Positions 10,144 to 20,489 of a stretch of DNA of 64,000 bases are shown here, piece after piece. The stretch comes from Cordylochernes scorpioides. Taxonomy: Eukaryota > Arthropoda > Arachnida > Pseudoscorpiones > Chernetidae. Under the pieces are notes generated by a model. The model saw only the letters and a list, made by a program, of their open reading frames with translations, was not told the origin of the DNA and made no database searches. The DNA is taken from assembly GCA_030710605.1 (NCBI GenBank), contig CP092875.1, positions 67,018,469 through 67,082,468 of the forward strand, given 5' to 3'. Every line of letters starts with the position of its first letter. The first letter of the stretch is position 1. The translations under genes were made by a program, and so were the position numbers.

Positions 10144-10838
10144 TTTGCGTTTTAATTCACCTCGCTATCAAGCTGTTAGAAAGAGATCAAGATGTAAATA
10201 AAGACTGGCTGCACACCAAATAGGATGCTGGAAATAAAATTAACAGAAGATTTGGTATTTTAACCAAAAGATTTACAGTTGGATTTAACGGCTGCAGACG
10301 ACAGGAAGTTGGCGCCACAAGGTCAACTTAATCGGCTGCTCGGATTAATTGGAAAGGAAAAAAATACTGGAAGTCAGAGGTCAAGGGGACTCAACAGAGG
10401 TGACGTTTTCCATCCCAAAAAATATATAATGAATATTTTATCGTTTAAATTATGTCAGCAAACTCAATCTGTATCATTGAATAGACAGTCACTGTATAGT
10501 GTCTAGCTCTTTGCAAATACTGATCTTTCTGGATGATTCTAGATCATATTTAAACAATGTAGACCGAAAGAATTTAATTCTAAGTTCTAATTTGTTTGTT
10601 TTCTCTCTAATAGGCGCAAATATTTCAATATCACGCCTGGTTGATTAATAAATAATTTAAAAAAAGATAATTTACAAATAGTTTTTGCCAAATAATGTTT
10701 AACAAATAAAGAATATTATGATGCATTAGCGCACCATCTGTTATAAAAATTCGAAAATATTATAAATAAAGAGTACTTAAAGTTTGCTTTGTCGTTTTTA
10801 TATATACATCATAATTGATTTATTGATATGACGTCTTT
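10144..10838. other. Non-coding stretch with one R3 fragment
   Basis: I see no convincing gene; the 75-codon ORF at 10279 has no recognisable feature. A fragment at 10719-10770 (GATGCATTAGCGCACCATCT) matches the end of the R3 family at 22432. Confidence 0.45.
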
Positions 10839-10839
10839 T

Positions 10840-10945
10840 TATAAATAACCGCCGCGCGCTGATTGGCTTATTTTTCTGATATCTAACGTCATCGGATGAC
10901 GCATGCGCAATTTATTTTCTTTCTGTCGCCGTCGCCTGCTTAAAG
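10840..10945 (+). promoter_or_regulatory. CpG-rich patch with CCAAT, CRE-half and NRF-1-like sites
   Basis: In an otherwise AT-rich region, this patch holds CCGCCGCGCGCTGATTGGC (inverted CCAAT), AACGTCATC (CRE half-site), GACGCATGCGCA (NRF-1-like palindrome) and TCGCCGTCGCC. This combination is typical of housekeeping promoters. No gene is visible on either side within the next kilobase, so it could be a remnant or belong to a non-coding transcript. Confidence 0.3.
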
Positions 10946-11700
10946 GTCCGGGAATTTTTCAGACTTTCTTTTTTTATATGATACGATCTAAAAGAACTAA
11001 TAGTCTTATCATTTGCTGATTCTCTTGAATACTAAACCTCCTTCCTCTACTTTAAATATATCTGAATTTCTGGGTTCATTATAGTATCTAAATCCAGCAC
11101 AAATCACTACAAAATAGTTCAATGTACAACTTTCTCAACATTTTGATGTTCAAATTGCTAAAATATATTTTCGTAGATACCTCAATGATGTAGAACCTTG
11201 TCTACAAGAATTATAGAGAAACACTAGATATATACAATATAGAGAGGCAGTAAAAATCACAAGTTTGTTATGTATAAATATTTTATGTAACTCTCTGATG
11301 ATACTATAAATTTAACTGAGTTTATGTTTTCAAAGAGGAAACTAATTAAAGTTGATAATTGGTGATGCTAATAATAGCTGGTTTAGAAAGCAAACACAAC
11401 TTTCTCCTGTCCACACAAAACACTGGGAGATAAAATTCCACTTTCCCTGCTATCTTGTTGGGCTGATACAGCACCAGCTATTGCAAACATAGAAAGTCCA
11501 TCTGAAGTCTCAGGGTTTAGCAAATGGTAATTAGTAGCCATGTGTAGTTTTGTATATTGAAAAATGTATCCTTAGATAGGGTTATTAATTTGGCTATAAG
11601 GCTACTGTTGGGGTGAAAATCCATTTTGATCCGAATCTGTTCAATTGGAAAGATGGTAAGAGAGAGATTGAGATTGAAACTACTTCATTATATCGTTCAT
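10946..11700. other. AT-rich non-coding stretch
   Basis: I see nothing recognisable; the 70-codon ORF at 11613 runs into the repeat described next. Confidence 0.4.
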
Positions 11701-11852
11701 ATAAGATGACTAGCCGAATGACCCGGGCAACGCCCGGGTTTTACCCGATTAAATGCTTTTATTCAAATGTTATTCGTTACAATTATAAATTGGCGCCGTG
11801 GATGTCATTCTTGTATAATATATAAATGAGTTTTAAAAATTGTACAAAAAAA

Positions 11853-11923
11853 TGCATCGGCCGGGAATCGAACCCGGGCCGCCCGCGTGGCAGGCGAGCA
11901 TTTTACCACTAAACCATCGATGC
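11853..11923 (-). tRNA. tRNA-Gly (anticodon GCC), possibly decaying
   Basis: Read on the minus strand, the sequence starts GCATCGATGG at 11923. It has the D-arm GTTTAGTGGTAAAATGC, the anticodon GCC at 11891-11889 inside CTGCCAC, the T-arm CGGGTTCGATTCCCG, and an acceptor end GATGC plus discriminator A. The cloverleaf is complete, but acceptor pair 7-66 is A-C and the D-arm has changes from the metazoan tRNA-Gly(GCC) consensus I recall. It may be functional or an early pseudogene. It is one of two tandem copies. Confidence 0.8.
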
Positions 11924-12166
11924 TTATGAGAAATGGCTATATTTTAAATTTATTCCATTCACAAAAGCAAACGGTGACAGAATTAAGAATTGATTGATGA
12001 CTCTCTGATACTTGTTTATGTACTAGCCGAATGACCCGGGCAACACCCGGGTTTTACCCGATTAAATGCTTTTATTCAAATACTATTCGTTACAATCATA
12101 AATTGGCGCCGTGGATGTCATTCTTGTATAATATATAAATGAGTTTTAAAAATTGTAAAAAAAAAA

Positions 12167-12230
12167 TGCATCGGCCGGGAATCGAACCCGGGGCGCCCGC
12201 GTGGCAGGCGAGCATTCTACCACTGAACCA
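12167..12230 (-). pseudogene. Truncated tRNA-Gly(GCC)
   Basis: This second tandem copy keeps the anticodon arm (CTGCCAC), T-arm and 3' acceptor strand. It lacks the first eight 5' nucleotides: the sequence jumps from TGGTTCAGTGG directly into the AAAGCAAACGG tail. Without the 5' acceptor strand it cannot form a normal tRNA. Its D-arm is closer to the expected consensus than the full copy at 11853. Confidence 0.75.
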
Positions 12231-12529
12231 AAAGCAAACGGTGACAGAATTAAGAAAGAATTGTGCATGACGCTGATAACTGTATATATTAATGGGTTAA
12301 AAATATATATATATCGTATATTTTAAACTGTATAATAATGACACTTTTAGTATATGTCACATATCTTTCAATTAGTTAGAGCCGATACCTTATAATATCC
12401 TACCCTTCTATTAAAATGTACACTATTTCTATTTACTACCACTCCATATTTTGTATATAAACTATTTGTATTTAAACCCCCTATTTGTATGTAAAACTAA
12501 AAATGTTGACGTCAAAATAAAGATCTAAA

Positions 12530-12870
12530 GAGAGAGCGGTCAGCTGGTGGCAGGGACAGAGGGGAGGAAAAAAGCAACGCCCAGCCCATGTGGGGCCCCC
12601 AGGAACTCTTTATAGACGACCCTGAAAAACAGGACAGGTTTTGGCGGGGGGTCAGCAGCAGATGGCTCTAGGGTGTGTTGCTCGGAAGGCCGCTTCAGTC
12701 TGGCTCTCCATGTCTCGGTGATAAGCATCCAAGTTTGTGTCATAGCCTCTACCTCTGTCCCGCGGGCTGTCCCTGATCCCTCTCGGTGCTAACATCTAGC
12801 CCTGCCTCTGCTTCTTGTTGTCCGCGTGTGGGAAGAACATCAACACTAGCCTCACGTACACAACTGCCAG
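12530..12870. other. GC-rich islet, unassigned
   Basis: The composition rises sharply compared with the flanks. A 67-codon minus-strand ORF (12540-12743, containing EQHTLEPSAADPPPKPVLFF) lies inside. I do not recognise it. Similar GC-rich islets next to TA microsatellites are at 16265-16645, 16985-17130, 35150-35340 and 39370-39600. They may be LTR pieces or CpG-rich exon remnants. Confidence 0.35.
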
Positions 12871-12914
12871 CTTATCCATACGTCGACATTTGCAACAATG
12901 TTACATATATATAT

Positions 12915-13027
12915 ATATCGTCCGATTTTAAATACGTAGTACGATGCGATTTACATTAAAGGTGACCTGTCTATAGCACCCTATTTTGGTGAGTCCCAAG
13001 AAAGGGCGTTATAAACAGGTTTAACTG
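12915..13027 (-). mobile_element. MITE family B fragment
   Basis: The right end reads AAACAGGTTTAACTG followed by TA. The internal part, TAAATACGTAGTACGATGCG, is the inverse of the segment at about 16120-16145 in the full copy (16027-16204). The left end is missing. Confidence 0.65.
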
Positions 13028-13094
13028 TATTTATAATGATAAATGTATGAATAAATAGATGTAAATATATGAATAAATAGATGTGTAAATATAT

Positions 13095-13345
13095 GAAATA
13101 ATTGATAAATATATTGTAGCGAAATATTCATTATTTTATGAACATATTATTAATTATTATATATATTTTTCCTACTCTACACAAACTTGCCTGATTGTCT
13201 CTCTAGTATTTAATAATTTTAGGTTGTTCTATTGCCTTAAATAAATTGCCGTGTCATTCTGGATTTTGTCTTTCCTAATTTTCTGCGTGACAATGTATAG
13301 AATATAAACAATGTCGTCATTGGTGGCGCCCACCGCGGGAAAGAC
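13095..13345 (+). mobile_element. LTR 3' end with primer-binding-site-like sequence
   Basis: The stretch GTCATTCTGGATTTTGTCTT followed by CTGCGTGACA, and shortly after by TGGTGGCGCCCACCGCGGG, resembles the end of an LTR followed by a tRNA-primer-binding site. Related LTR ends (TGTCATCCTGAA-TTTGTC) appear near 40968-41010, 41889-41930 and 57959-58015. No gag or pol sequence follows. Confidence 0.45.
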
Positions 13346-13514
13346 TCCGACACTGATGTACTAAAAGATTTATTTTCTACAGAGTGGGCAGGTCGAGGTG
13401 ATTGCTGGCGTTACTTAACTCAAGACCAAGATGGTAATTGTAGATGGTAGTCTTCGAGATAGAGAGATTCATTCGTAATATTTTCTAATCCCATTTATTG
13501 TAAATCAAGAAAGG

Positions 13515-13565
13515 TCAATCTCATACGTGTTTCGGGCAGTTGGCTCTCGTCAGCGACAAAGAGAC
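13515..13565 (-). ncRNA. Hammerhead ribozyme candidate, partly paired
   Basis: On the minus strand the core CTGACGA (13553-13547) is followed by GAGCCAACTGCCC, whose ends pair as an imperfect stem II. GAAA is at 13533-13530, then CACGTA with a UA cleavage dinucleotide. Stem I is interrupted but has several pairs between GTCG/CTCTTT and TGAGATTG. It is related to the motifs at 15921-15960 and 47489-47542. Confidence 0.45.
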
Positions 13566-14100
13566 TGTATCTCAAAAGGTATCAAATAATTTTATTATTT
13601 TAAATATGGTACAGATTGGATTCATGTACAGTTGGTTCCTTTTGGTGTTCAGGGCATCTCAATTCTCTCGGAGTTATTTCGCAGGGAGAGAGAGATATTG
13701 CAAATAGTTTTGTATCTATTTTAAAGGAATATTTTAAAACTCTTTACCGTTTTTAAATACAGAATAACATCCTTTTTGAGAGGCCTTCTAAAATATGGAA
13801 TAACCTGGTCTCTTCTGGAGAGGAAAAGAAAGGTAATTTCTCATTAGAGAATTAAGATTAATTCTGTTTTCAGGTCATTTTTTATCTCACAATAGTGAAG
13901 GAGATAGTAACAAGTCGAATTGTTTTCTACATTGCAATATAGTGCATAAATTTCACTACAATTCTACATGTGTAGCTATGTAGTGAATCTTTACACTATA
14001 TTGTAATCACTAGTTAGATTTTGAAATAGTTGCAAATGGTTTTAAACGATATACATCAATCAAATAATTGCAAAAAGTTTCTATATTTATTTATTTTTAT

Positions 14101-14135
14101 TAAGCTTTCAAGCGTTAGCTTATCATCAGGCCAAT
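14101..14135 (-). ncRNA. Hammerhead-like motif, incomplete
   Basis: The minus strand carries CTGATGA (14129-14123), a T, the perfect 4-bp hairpin AAGC-TAAC-GCTT, and GAAA (14109-14106). The expected helix III and cleavage triplet are not evident and stem I does not pair. This is core resemblance only. Confidence 0.3.
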
Positions 14136-15204
14136 TGTTTAGCAAATTCCTACAATATATATAGAGGTGTAGGAGGTATTTTTACATATTTACACTTAAA
14201 AAAGGTTTAAAAAATTCTTTAATAAAGAAACTTTTGCAATTACACTTATCCCCCGATTTACACGGTACTTTTTTTACACGTTTTCGCTTTTACACGGTTT
14301 TCCAAATAAGTTTTTTTTATTTTTTTTTATCGCACTATACTAAATGCTACTGTGATTGAACACATGCGCTGTGTACACATCTCACGAGGAATCCCGAGCT
14401 TATGTGCTGACTACATATTTTAACCTGTCAATGCATTTTATTTTTATTTCTGTGTACACCTATCCCCCGATTTACACGTTTTTCTCAGGAACCATTGATG
14501 TATATCGTTTATTGTAATTACTAGCTAGGTTATCATAGCGTGTTCCAATGGGATAAGTAAAAATATAAAATATTATTATATTGTCAAACTATTTTATATA
14601 AATTCTCTATATTGTGTTGTTAAGAAATAAAAAGAAATTGAATGGATATAAGCGGTAGGGTACACAGCTCAAATCCACGAACAATTTTATAACAAAAGAT
14701 GCATTTGGTCTGGATAAAAGAATTTTTTAAAAATTCCCAATTAGATTTTCTCCATCCTCTAGTTTGCCCAGACCGCAGTTCCCACGGGAACTATCTGAAC
14801 CAACATGAAGGATTTGGAACAAGCAATTTGCCAAACCTTTTTTTCCCCTAATCGGTTTTATTGATGACCGTTTTTCTGAAGATAAGAGAAACTCCCCTCT
14901 TTAGAGAATAAGAATTGAGTTCGAATTACATTTAACGTTTCTCTTTTTCTATATACCAGAAACGTCAATAGGTATGTCAGATTATATGAAGAAATAAAAA
15001 TGTTTTTGGTCATGTGGAACGCTATTGCTCATATATATATAGTTCTATGGTATAAAATCTGTAGTTCTTAATATTTTACTTTTCCTCTTTTTTCCAAAAA
15101 TAAAAATTACTATTAATATATATATATTTTAAAGATTGAGAAATCCATAATAATAATATGAATATATATAAAGCATATATTGGATCTAAATTTATTAATC
15201 AGCC

Positions 15205-15245
15205 AATATTTCTAGGGGCAACACGCCTCTCTTTATCAAGGCTTT
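15205..15245 (-). ncRNA. UUGAUAAA-stem-GAAA motif (hammerhead-like), R7 family
   Basis: The minus strand reads CTTGATAAA, then GAGAGGC-GTGTT-GCCCCTA (a hairpin), then GAAATATTGG. The plus-strand motif at 57702-57740 has the same layout with GAGAAGC-GAGTT-GCCCCTC. The consensus hairpin is GAGGGGC/GCCCCTC. Confidence 0.35.
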
Positions 15246-15462
15246 TCTCTGATTTAAACTAAACCACGTGGGTATGTGATTCACTCATGCTATATATATA
15301 TTTGCTTATATCCCAACTACTCTTCATTCAACTTGGAAATAAATTATTAATTCATATTCAGAGATTATTTTTATATTTACTTATAATTATTTATTTACTT
15401 ATATCTCAAAATGGTTTCTTATCATTTTATTTCCTTAAGAATATACCTAAATTAAATAAAAA

Positions 15463-15540
15463 AAGGCATATATTGGATCAAAATATCATTTATTTTACCA
15501 ATATTTCAGTTGGCTGAACGTCAACCTTTATTCAAAACGT
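15463..15540 (-). mobile_element. R6 family fragment with degenerate hammerhead-like motif
   Basis: AAGGCATATATTGGATCAAA is followed by CAATATTTCAGTTGGCTGAA and CGTCAACC, matching the inverse of the R6 copies at 31088-31165 and 47992-48070. The core has drifted (TTTATTCAA for TTTATCAAG). Confidence 0.5.
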
Positions 15541-15766
15541 TTAGGAATATATATATTAGTTTTAGAATAAATATATTAAAATATTAACATACCTAGTTTA
15601 GAGATAAAATATTTAATTACTAATTTATTTTTTAAATTAAATGGTGACATGTTCTGTTTAACATATTTGAAAATTTGGTAAATACACACAGAATTATACC
15701 GTTTTTTATTTTAATATCTACACCTGACCTTACTATTTTTAATTGTTTTTCACACACATATATTAA

Positions 15767-15965
15767 AAGAAAAGGGGGCATCTCCTTATCGTGCAACTGA
15801 AAGTTTATGATGGCTTGCTTCCTCTATCGGAATAAATATCAGCTATTCGTAAATTTTTAATTATTCCAGAATTGGCCATATACATATTCTTGATTATTCA
15901 AGATAATCTAACCAGATTTATGTTCCGGGCTGTTGGCACTCGTTAGCTTGGAGTAAGCTGTACGA
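15767..15965 (-). mobile_element. R2 family element with degenerate hammerhead
   Basis: The segment begins AAGGGGGCATCTCCTTATCG, continues through TGATGGCTTGC and ATCGGAATAAATATC, and ends in a motif at 15921-15960. Read on the minus strand that motif is CTAACGA, GTGCCAACAGCCC, GGAAC. The two core changes (CTGACGA to CTAACGA and GAAA to GGAA) suggest a dead copy. Other R2 copies are at 23716-23990, 33975-34170, 34245-34310 and 42480-42545. Confidence 0.5.
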
Positions 15966-16026
15966 AAAAAAATGGTTATTCAGGCATCCTGCAAAATTTC
16001 ACTTTTGTACTATTTTTTTTCACATA

Positions 16027-16204
16027 CAGTTAAACCTGTCTATAGCGCCCCCTCTTGAGACTCACCAAAATAGGGTGCTATAGAGAGGGGGTGTTATAGA
16101 CAGGTCACTTTTAATGTAAATCGCATCGTACTACGTATTTAAAATCGGGTGCTATAGAGAGGGGAGGAGCTATTTAGAGGGGGTGTTATAGACAGGTTTA
16201 TCTG
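16027..16204. mobile_element. MITE family B, complete copy with TA duplication
   Basis: The inverted ends are CAGTTAAACCTGTCTATAGC on the left and the inverse of CAGATAAACCTGTCTATAAC on the right, with TA on both sides (16025-16026 and 16205-16206). The interior repeats the GGTGCTATAGAGAGGGG motif. The CAGTTAAACC start and TA target are typical of pogo/Tc1-mariner derived MITEs. Confidence 0.8.
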
Positions 16205-16264
16205 TATATATATATATCGTAATTTAAACAATGTGATATGTAAGTAATAAAGTATGACGTCTTT

Positions 16265-16645
16265 TCTAGTCGTCTCAAAGTGACACCAGCTTGCCACCGG
16301 GACCCGGGGGATCCAGAGAGGGACAAAAAGGGCGTTGGTCCGGATGTTGACAGTTAGTTAGGTTACAGTGGATATTTTCGGAGAGGCCCGCTCAGTGCTA
16401 GGTCTCACGGCGGCCCTCGTGGCCGCCGTTTTGGCTCCTCTCTGCCCCCGCGGCTTCATGTAGGACGCCGAGCTTTCCTCAGTTAATCCTCAACTTTCCC
16501 CTGGTCCTGGTACCACGTGAGACGTACTAGGAGAGCGTCTTTTGATCCCAAACTTTGTCCTTACTGTCCCGTGCGGACTTCCCACTCTGCACGCCTTGCC
16601 ACTCAACCCCGACTGCTTCCAACTCACTTGTTGGCTTACCCGGGT
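16265..16645. other. GC-rich islet ending at a TACGACA-TATATA junction
   Basis: This is about 380 bp of markedly higher GC, including GGGACCCGGGGGATCC, and CGGCGGCCCTCGTGGCCGCCG (a hairpin). It ends in GTTTACGACA followed by a TA run. The islet at 16985-17130 ends the same way (GGATACGACA then TATATA), and a solo LTR at 53023-53318 ends GCGACA then ATATAT. I suspect LTR pieces but cannot define a start. Confidence 0.35.
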
Positions 16646-16984
16646 TTACGACATATATATATTTGAAAATTTTATATGTGTGTATAAATATTACATATCA
16701 AGTGGGAAATATCAGGCTTTTAGAGATAAGTTTATTTTTAAATTTTTAATTTCCAAATCTCTAGTTATCGAGCACGAAATCACTTGTAGGGGAGAAAACG
16801 CGATACAATAGTCGCATTTAATCTCTGACTTAGTTACTCAATTTCTACTCTTTATTAATATTCATAATTTATTTTAGAAATATATAATTTGTATATATAT
16901 GTCATAATTTGCCTAATGCCCAAGAGATTATTTTCGCCATAATTAGAATGTTAAAATGTAAATACAAAGTCATCCATCCATAAA

Positions 16985-17130
16985 TCTGTGCAAAATAAAC
17001 GTGGGAGCCAGCGCGCGCGGGCGAATGCTACGGCACGCCGCCGCGTCGCGCGCTCACGAGTGTGGAACAAGTTCTTTTTCGAAGCATACATGCACAACGG
17101 TTGCGCTCTTACATTCGACCACGACGGATA
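16985..17130. other. Short CpG-rich islet
   Basis: Contains CAGCGCGCGCGGGCG and CGCCGCCGCGTCGCGCGC. The high CpG density in an AT-rich genome is unusual for old repeat DNA, where methylated CpG decays. It is followed by GGATACGACA and a TA microsatellite. The coding frames are open only because of base composition. Confidence 0.35.
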
Positions 17131-17175
17131 CGACATATATATATATATATATGTTATATAAAAATATTAATTTAT

Positions 17176-17510
17176 TTTTAAAAATTCTATATTTCATAGA
17201 TACAAATACTCTGCTGAATCGACCGCCAGAGGTCCCGCTTCCACTATATAAATTCATTGTTGTTTTATTCAAATGGCCGGCTAAAACCTTTGTACATTAT
17301 GTAGATAATCTTTTGTTTTTCTTATTCTACTCGCCTTAAACCAGGCATTACTTTTATCAAATTATGTTTTCTTATATATTCTATAAGCTCAATTAAAGCT
17401 ATTTTTAATATTTACTATTTTTATTATATCATTCTTTAAAGATTTTAACCACGACTGCATCACCATTGCCATAATCCTCAACATGATCTAAATTCAAGCA
17501 GGAAATCTCT
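17176..17510 (+). mobile_element. R4 family repeat, with TATA-like box
   Basis: This runs from TTTCATAGATACAAATACTC through GACCGCCAGAGGTCCCGC, CTATATAAATTCATTGTTG, GGCCGGCTAAAACC and TTGTACATTATGTAGATAA to TTAACCACGACTGCAT. Copies are at 29758-30380 (with an insertion), 26722-26950 and 47085-47400 (opposite strand). The TATA-like element after a GC-rich block suggests an LTR or promoter-bearing repeat; no coding region is attached. Confidence 0.5.
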
Positions 17511-17703
17511 ATTCATTTTTTTTATAACATATATATATATTACAAAGCACAAAACACCAATTACCCAGACGAGGCCATGTAAATGTTGTTAGTGTGAATA
17601 TATAAAAACAATCGTGTGTGGGACATGCTAACACGATATAATCAATCTATCTCCTTACTTCAACAACGTTGTCACGTAGAATAATATTAGGAAAGAAAAT
17701 GTC

Positions 17704-18640
17704 AAGATGAGAAGGCTTGTGTTTATATTGATTATACTAATTATATCTTACATACTTACATATAGAAGCATAGGGCTCCTCTCCCGTCAAAAACTGACGC
17801 CATCTATTGACCGTCGCCGCAACTAGCGGCCTCGGGTCGGTGACAAAGTGTCGGGTCGGTGGACGTTTCTCAGTTTGCCAAAGCTGGTGTTGTGACTTTG
17901 TCACCGACCCGAGGCCGCTAGTTGCGGCGACGGTCAATAGATGGCGTCAGATTTTGACGTTTATTTTGACGGGAGAGGCGCCTTATGCTTCTATGGATTA
18001 ATTTCCTCCCGGCAAATTTTCCATCTATATACATACATATATGAACCGAATTGAAATAAATTGATGAACAAAAGATACAATTTAACTCTATAATCTATTG
18101 ATAAATTTATAAATATTTTTTTTGTTACAAACTCATCCCCAATTGAATCTGTGATATACAGTTTGGGAATATTGTTGCTACAGAGATGGATCGTGTGTTT
18201 TTTGGTCAAAGACTACCTCATTATGGTCTCTTGTATCTCTGTTTCTTTTCTTGCTGCGGAATACTACACTTTTATCTTAGATCAAAATGCCGAGATTTTT
18301 GTTGCGGGAAGATGAGAAAGCTTGTGTTTATATTGATTATAATATTTATACCTTAGTTACACAAATGAACAGAATTGAAGTGAAATTTGCTAAGCAACGG
18401 ATAATTGAACTTTATAATCATTGATAAATTTATAATATTTTGTTATATATAGCTCATTTCCAATGGAATCTGTGACCGATAGCTTGCGAATCCTGTTGCT
18501 ACAGAGATGGATCGTGTTTTTTGGGCAAAGACTACCTCAGTATGGTCTCTAGTAGCTCTGTCTTCTTTCTTTGCTGTTGGATACTAAATTTTGATCTTAG
18601 CTCAAAATGCCGAGATTCTTGATACGGAAAGAGATTCGCA
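17704..18640. repeat. Tandem pair of about 330-bp units, first interrupted by an R1 fold-back
   Basis: GATGAGAAGGCTTGTGTTTA at about 17706 recurs at 18310. The following text (TACAGAGATGGATCGTGT, AAGACTACCTCA, CAAAATGCCGAGATT) is found in both units, near 18178-18295 and 18500-18620. The first unit is split by the palindromic R1 insertion at 17764-17992. The 63-codon ORF at 18607-18798 starts within the second unit and is not recognised. Confidence 0.6.
17764..17992. mobile_element. R1 family fold-back insertion
   Basis: The two arms are near-perfect inverse copies: the left from AGAAGCATAGGGC at 17764 through GACAAAGT, the right from ACTTTGTCACC at 17894 to ATGCTTCT. As a result the same peptide, MTVAATSGLGSVTK, is read from both strands, which marks both ORFs as artefacts. 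The centre (GGACGTTTCTCAGTTTGCCA) comes from R1, but the hammerhead is absent. Flanking TACTTACATATA and TACATACATATA may be a target duplication. Confidence 0.75.
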
Positions 18641-18978
18641 TCTTCCAGGAGGAAGATGGCTTGCCTGGAAACGGTGGTAGAATCCTAGAGTCTGTCTTGT
18701 CAACTTATTTTACATCGCCTCAAAGTCTGCTCAGCGATCTTCAAGTTGGCTTCCCTATTCTACTAGGCCTCTTCACCAGAATGATACGTAGAAAATAAGG
18801 AAGGACAAGCGTCGTTTGAGTAATGAATTTATTTTAATCCAAGCGATTAAACCTTAGTTGCTTTGAAGAATCACTCTGCGCTCCAAAAGAATACGAGTTA
18901 CTTTTATATAATTCTTTATAAATTATCAGATAGAAATTAGAAAGGTTTTATTGTTATTGTCACGTCCTATGAATGGCC

Positions 18979-19281
18979 TCAGATGTTTCCATGCATCTCT
19001 ATCACAGCAGTTTCAATGTTGTCTATCTTGGGTGTGTAAAGCTGCTGCTCTGGGTCCATGTCAATTTTCTGCAAGGCTGCAGGAATTTCTGGGAATGATA
19101 ATATGTGGGTAGGTGTTAGTTCCACACCAGAACAGTTGTTGCATGTCCTGTAGGTTCTTGTGTCCAGGGAGGGGGTAGGTGGGAGAGAAGTCCGACAACA
19201 CCAGTCCCCCCTGGACCCTTGGAATATTTGACCAAATTCTGTTCCAAGGTGACTAACGTGGCAACGGCACCCATTTTCCAA
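18979..19281 (-). pseudogene. LINE ORF2 C-terminus
   Basis: The 100-codon frame ends CNNCSGVELTPTHILSF (knuckle C-X2-C-X8-H with the last cysteine lost) and then DNIETAVIEMHGNI and stop. The last peptide matches the LINE tails at 5165-5203 and 44161-44260. The first part of the ORF (MENGCRC...) looks frameshifted relative to a LINE protein. The RT domain is absent. Confidence 0.65.
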
Positions 19282-19289
19282 TGAAGAGA

Positions 19290-19990
19290 AAATTTGTTAT
19301 TAGTAACAAAATATTAAAATATAATGTGGAAAATGAAATAATAAGCTTTTTTTTGCGCAATGATTACAACTGACTGAATTTATATTGTTTATGATATCTA
19401 AGCATTGACTTAAACTAAATTAAAATCTGGAGACTTCAAAAACTGCGCTTCATATGTAAATTCTCTTAATAAAGGTTTTTATGTGTGCGTATGCTTCATG
19501 TGTAAAATAGGAAAGAGTTGCATACAAGACATATATTCTCAGATAGGTTATCAACTGAAGATTGTTCGAGGATAGAACGCATGATATCATGAAGTGAAAC
19601 ATTCTTATGTCCATCAATTCACATAGCGTCCATTAGACACGCCTTATTTGTCCATTGATATTCTTCATTGGTTTAATCAACATCATTTGGTAATGATCCT
19701 ATTGGCCTTTAGCCAAATTGTACCACTTCCTCTGAGTTTCTTCTTGTAATTATTAAGGAAGGTTGTGTCGTAGTTTATTCAAATGGCGCTAGTATAGAAA
19801 ATCGATAATAATATTCTATTTACATAAAGTATTTCTTTGATATAAATTATATATATAAAAGAAGTGAACCCAAAATACACACCGACGACAATCTTCAGGA
19901 ACTGGCTCTATACGTAAAAACAATAAAATTGTTTATGCTTCCCGCTTCAGACGTTTTCAAAGCCACCCTATATATATGTGGTGATTTGAG
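19290..19990. other. AT-rich non-coding stretch
   Basis: I see no gene or repeat that I can name. Confidence 0.4.
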
Positions 19991-19994
19991 AAGC

Positions 19995-20115
19995 AGTCGT
20001 GGTAGTTGTGTGGTAAGTGGTAAGGCGCACAGGATTCAGAAGCAAAACTCGTGGATTCGAACCTGGATCGTTGCTGTCGCAAATCAACGGTTTAGACCAC
20101 TGCTCTACTTTCAGT
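19995..20115 (-). mobile_element. tRNA-derived SINE head
   Basis: The minus strand has an A-box-like TGGTCTAAACCGTTG (about 20098-20084) and, about 30 bp downstream, a B-box GGTTCGAATCC (about 20067-20057). This RNA polymerase III internal promoter order matches the SINE heads at 32133-32205 and 40655-40720, though the rest of the sequence differs. Confidence 0.55.
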
Positions 20116-20489
20116 TGTTAAAACTCGTGAAGTAGATCGGGGAGGAAAGAGAGAAGGTCCGAGACCCACCCTGGGAACAACAGGCGTCGAGACCACCTCG
20201 GTGTCAACTGTCCCCTAATCATCACATGTAGGTTTTATTAAACTACTTTGAGTAAGATAAATTATCTCCAAGGGAAGGGAAGTGAAGGCTGAAATCTGGT
20301 GACCAAGTGGGTTGTTTTGACCTGGCTATTTAATTTTCCCTTTCCTCGTACTCCCAAATAGGTCATTATATTTATATATTTCTAAATATTATGACATATA
20401 TTCGGGTGGATCGAAATTTTGCCGGTAGGATATTCATCTATAAATATAAAGATTGACTCTCCGGTTAAAAATTTTAGACATTGATTTGG

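Larger units (their letters stand above)
11704..12280. repeat. Tandem duplication of about 320 bp, each unit with a tRNA-Gly
   Basis: Unit 1 starts ACTAGCCGAATGACCCGGGC near 11708 and unit 2 starts with the same text near 12024. Both run through TTGGCGCCGTGGATGTCATT, a short A run, a tRNA-Gly on the minus strand, and the tail AAAGCAAACGGTGACAGAAT. The GACCCGGGCAACGCCCGGGT core is a palindromic motif common near RTE/SINE ends in invertebrates; a diverged relative is at 27195-27225. Confidence 0.75.

Noticed and set aside
10279-10506. 75-codon ORF as a gene
   Set aside because: It has no recognisable domain and no neighbouring element, and the length is within chance expectation.
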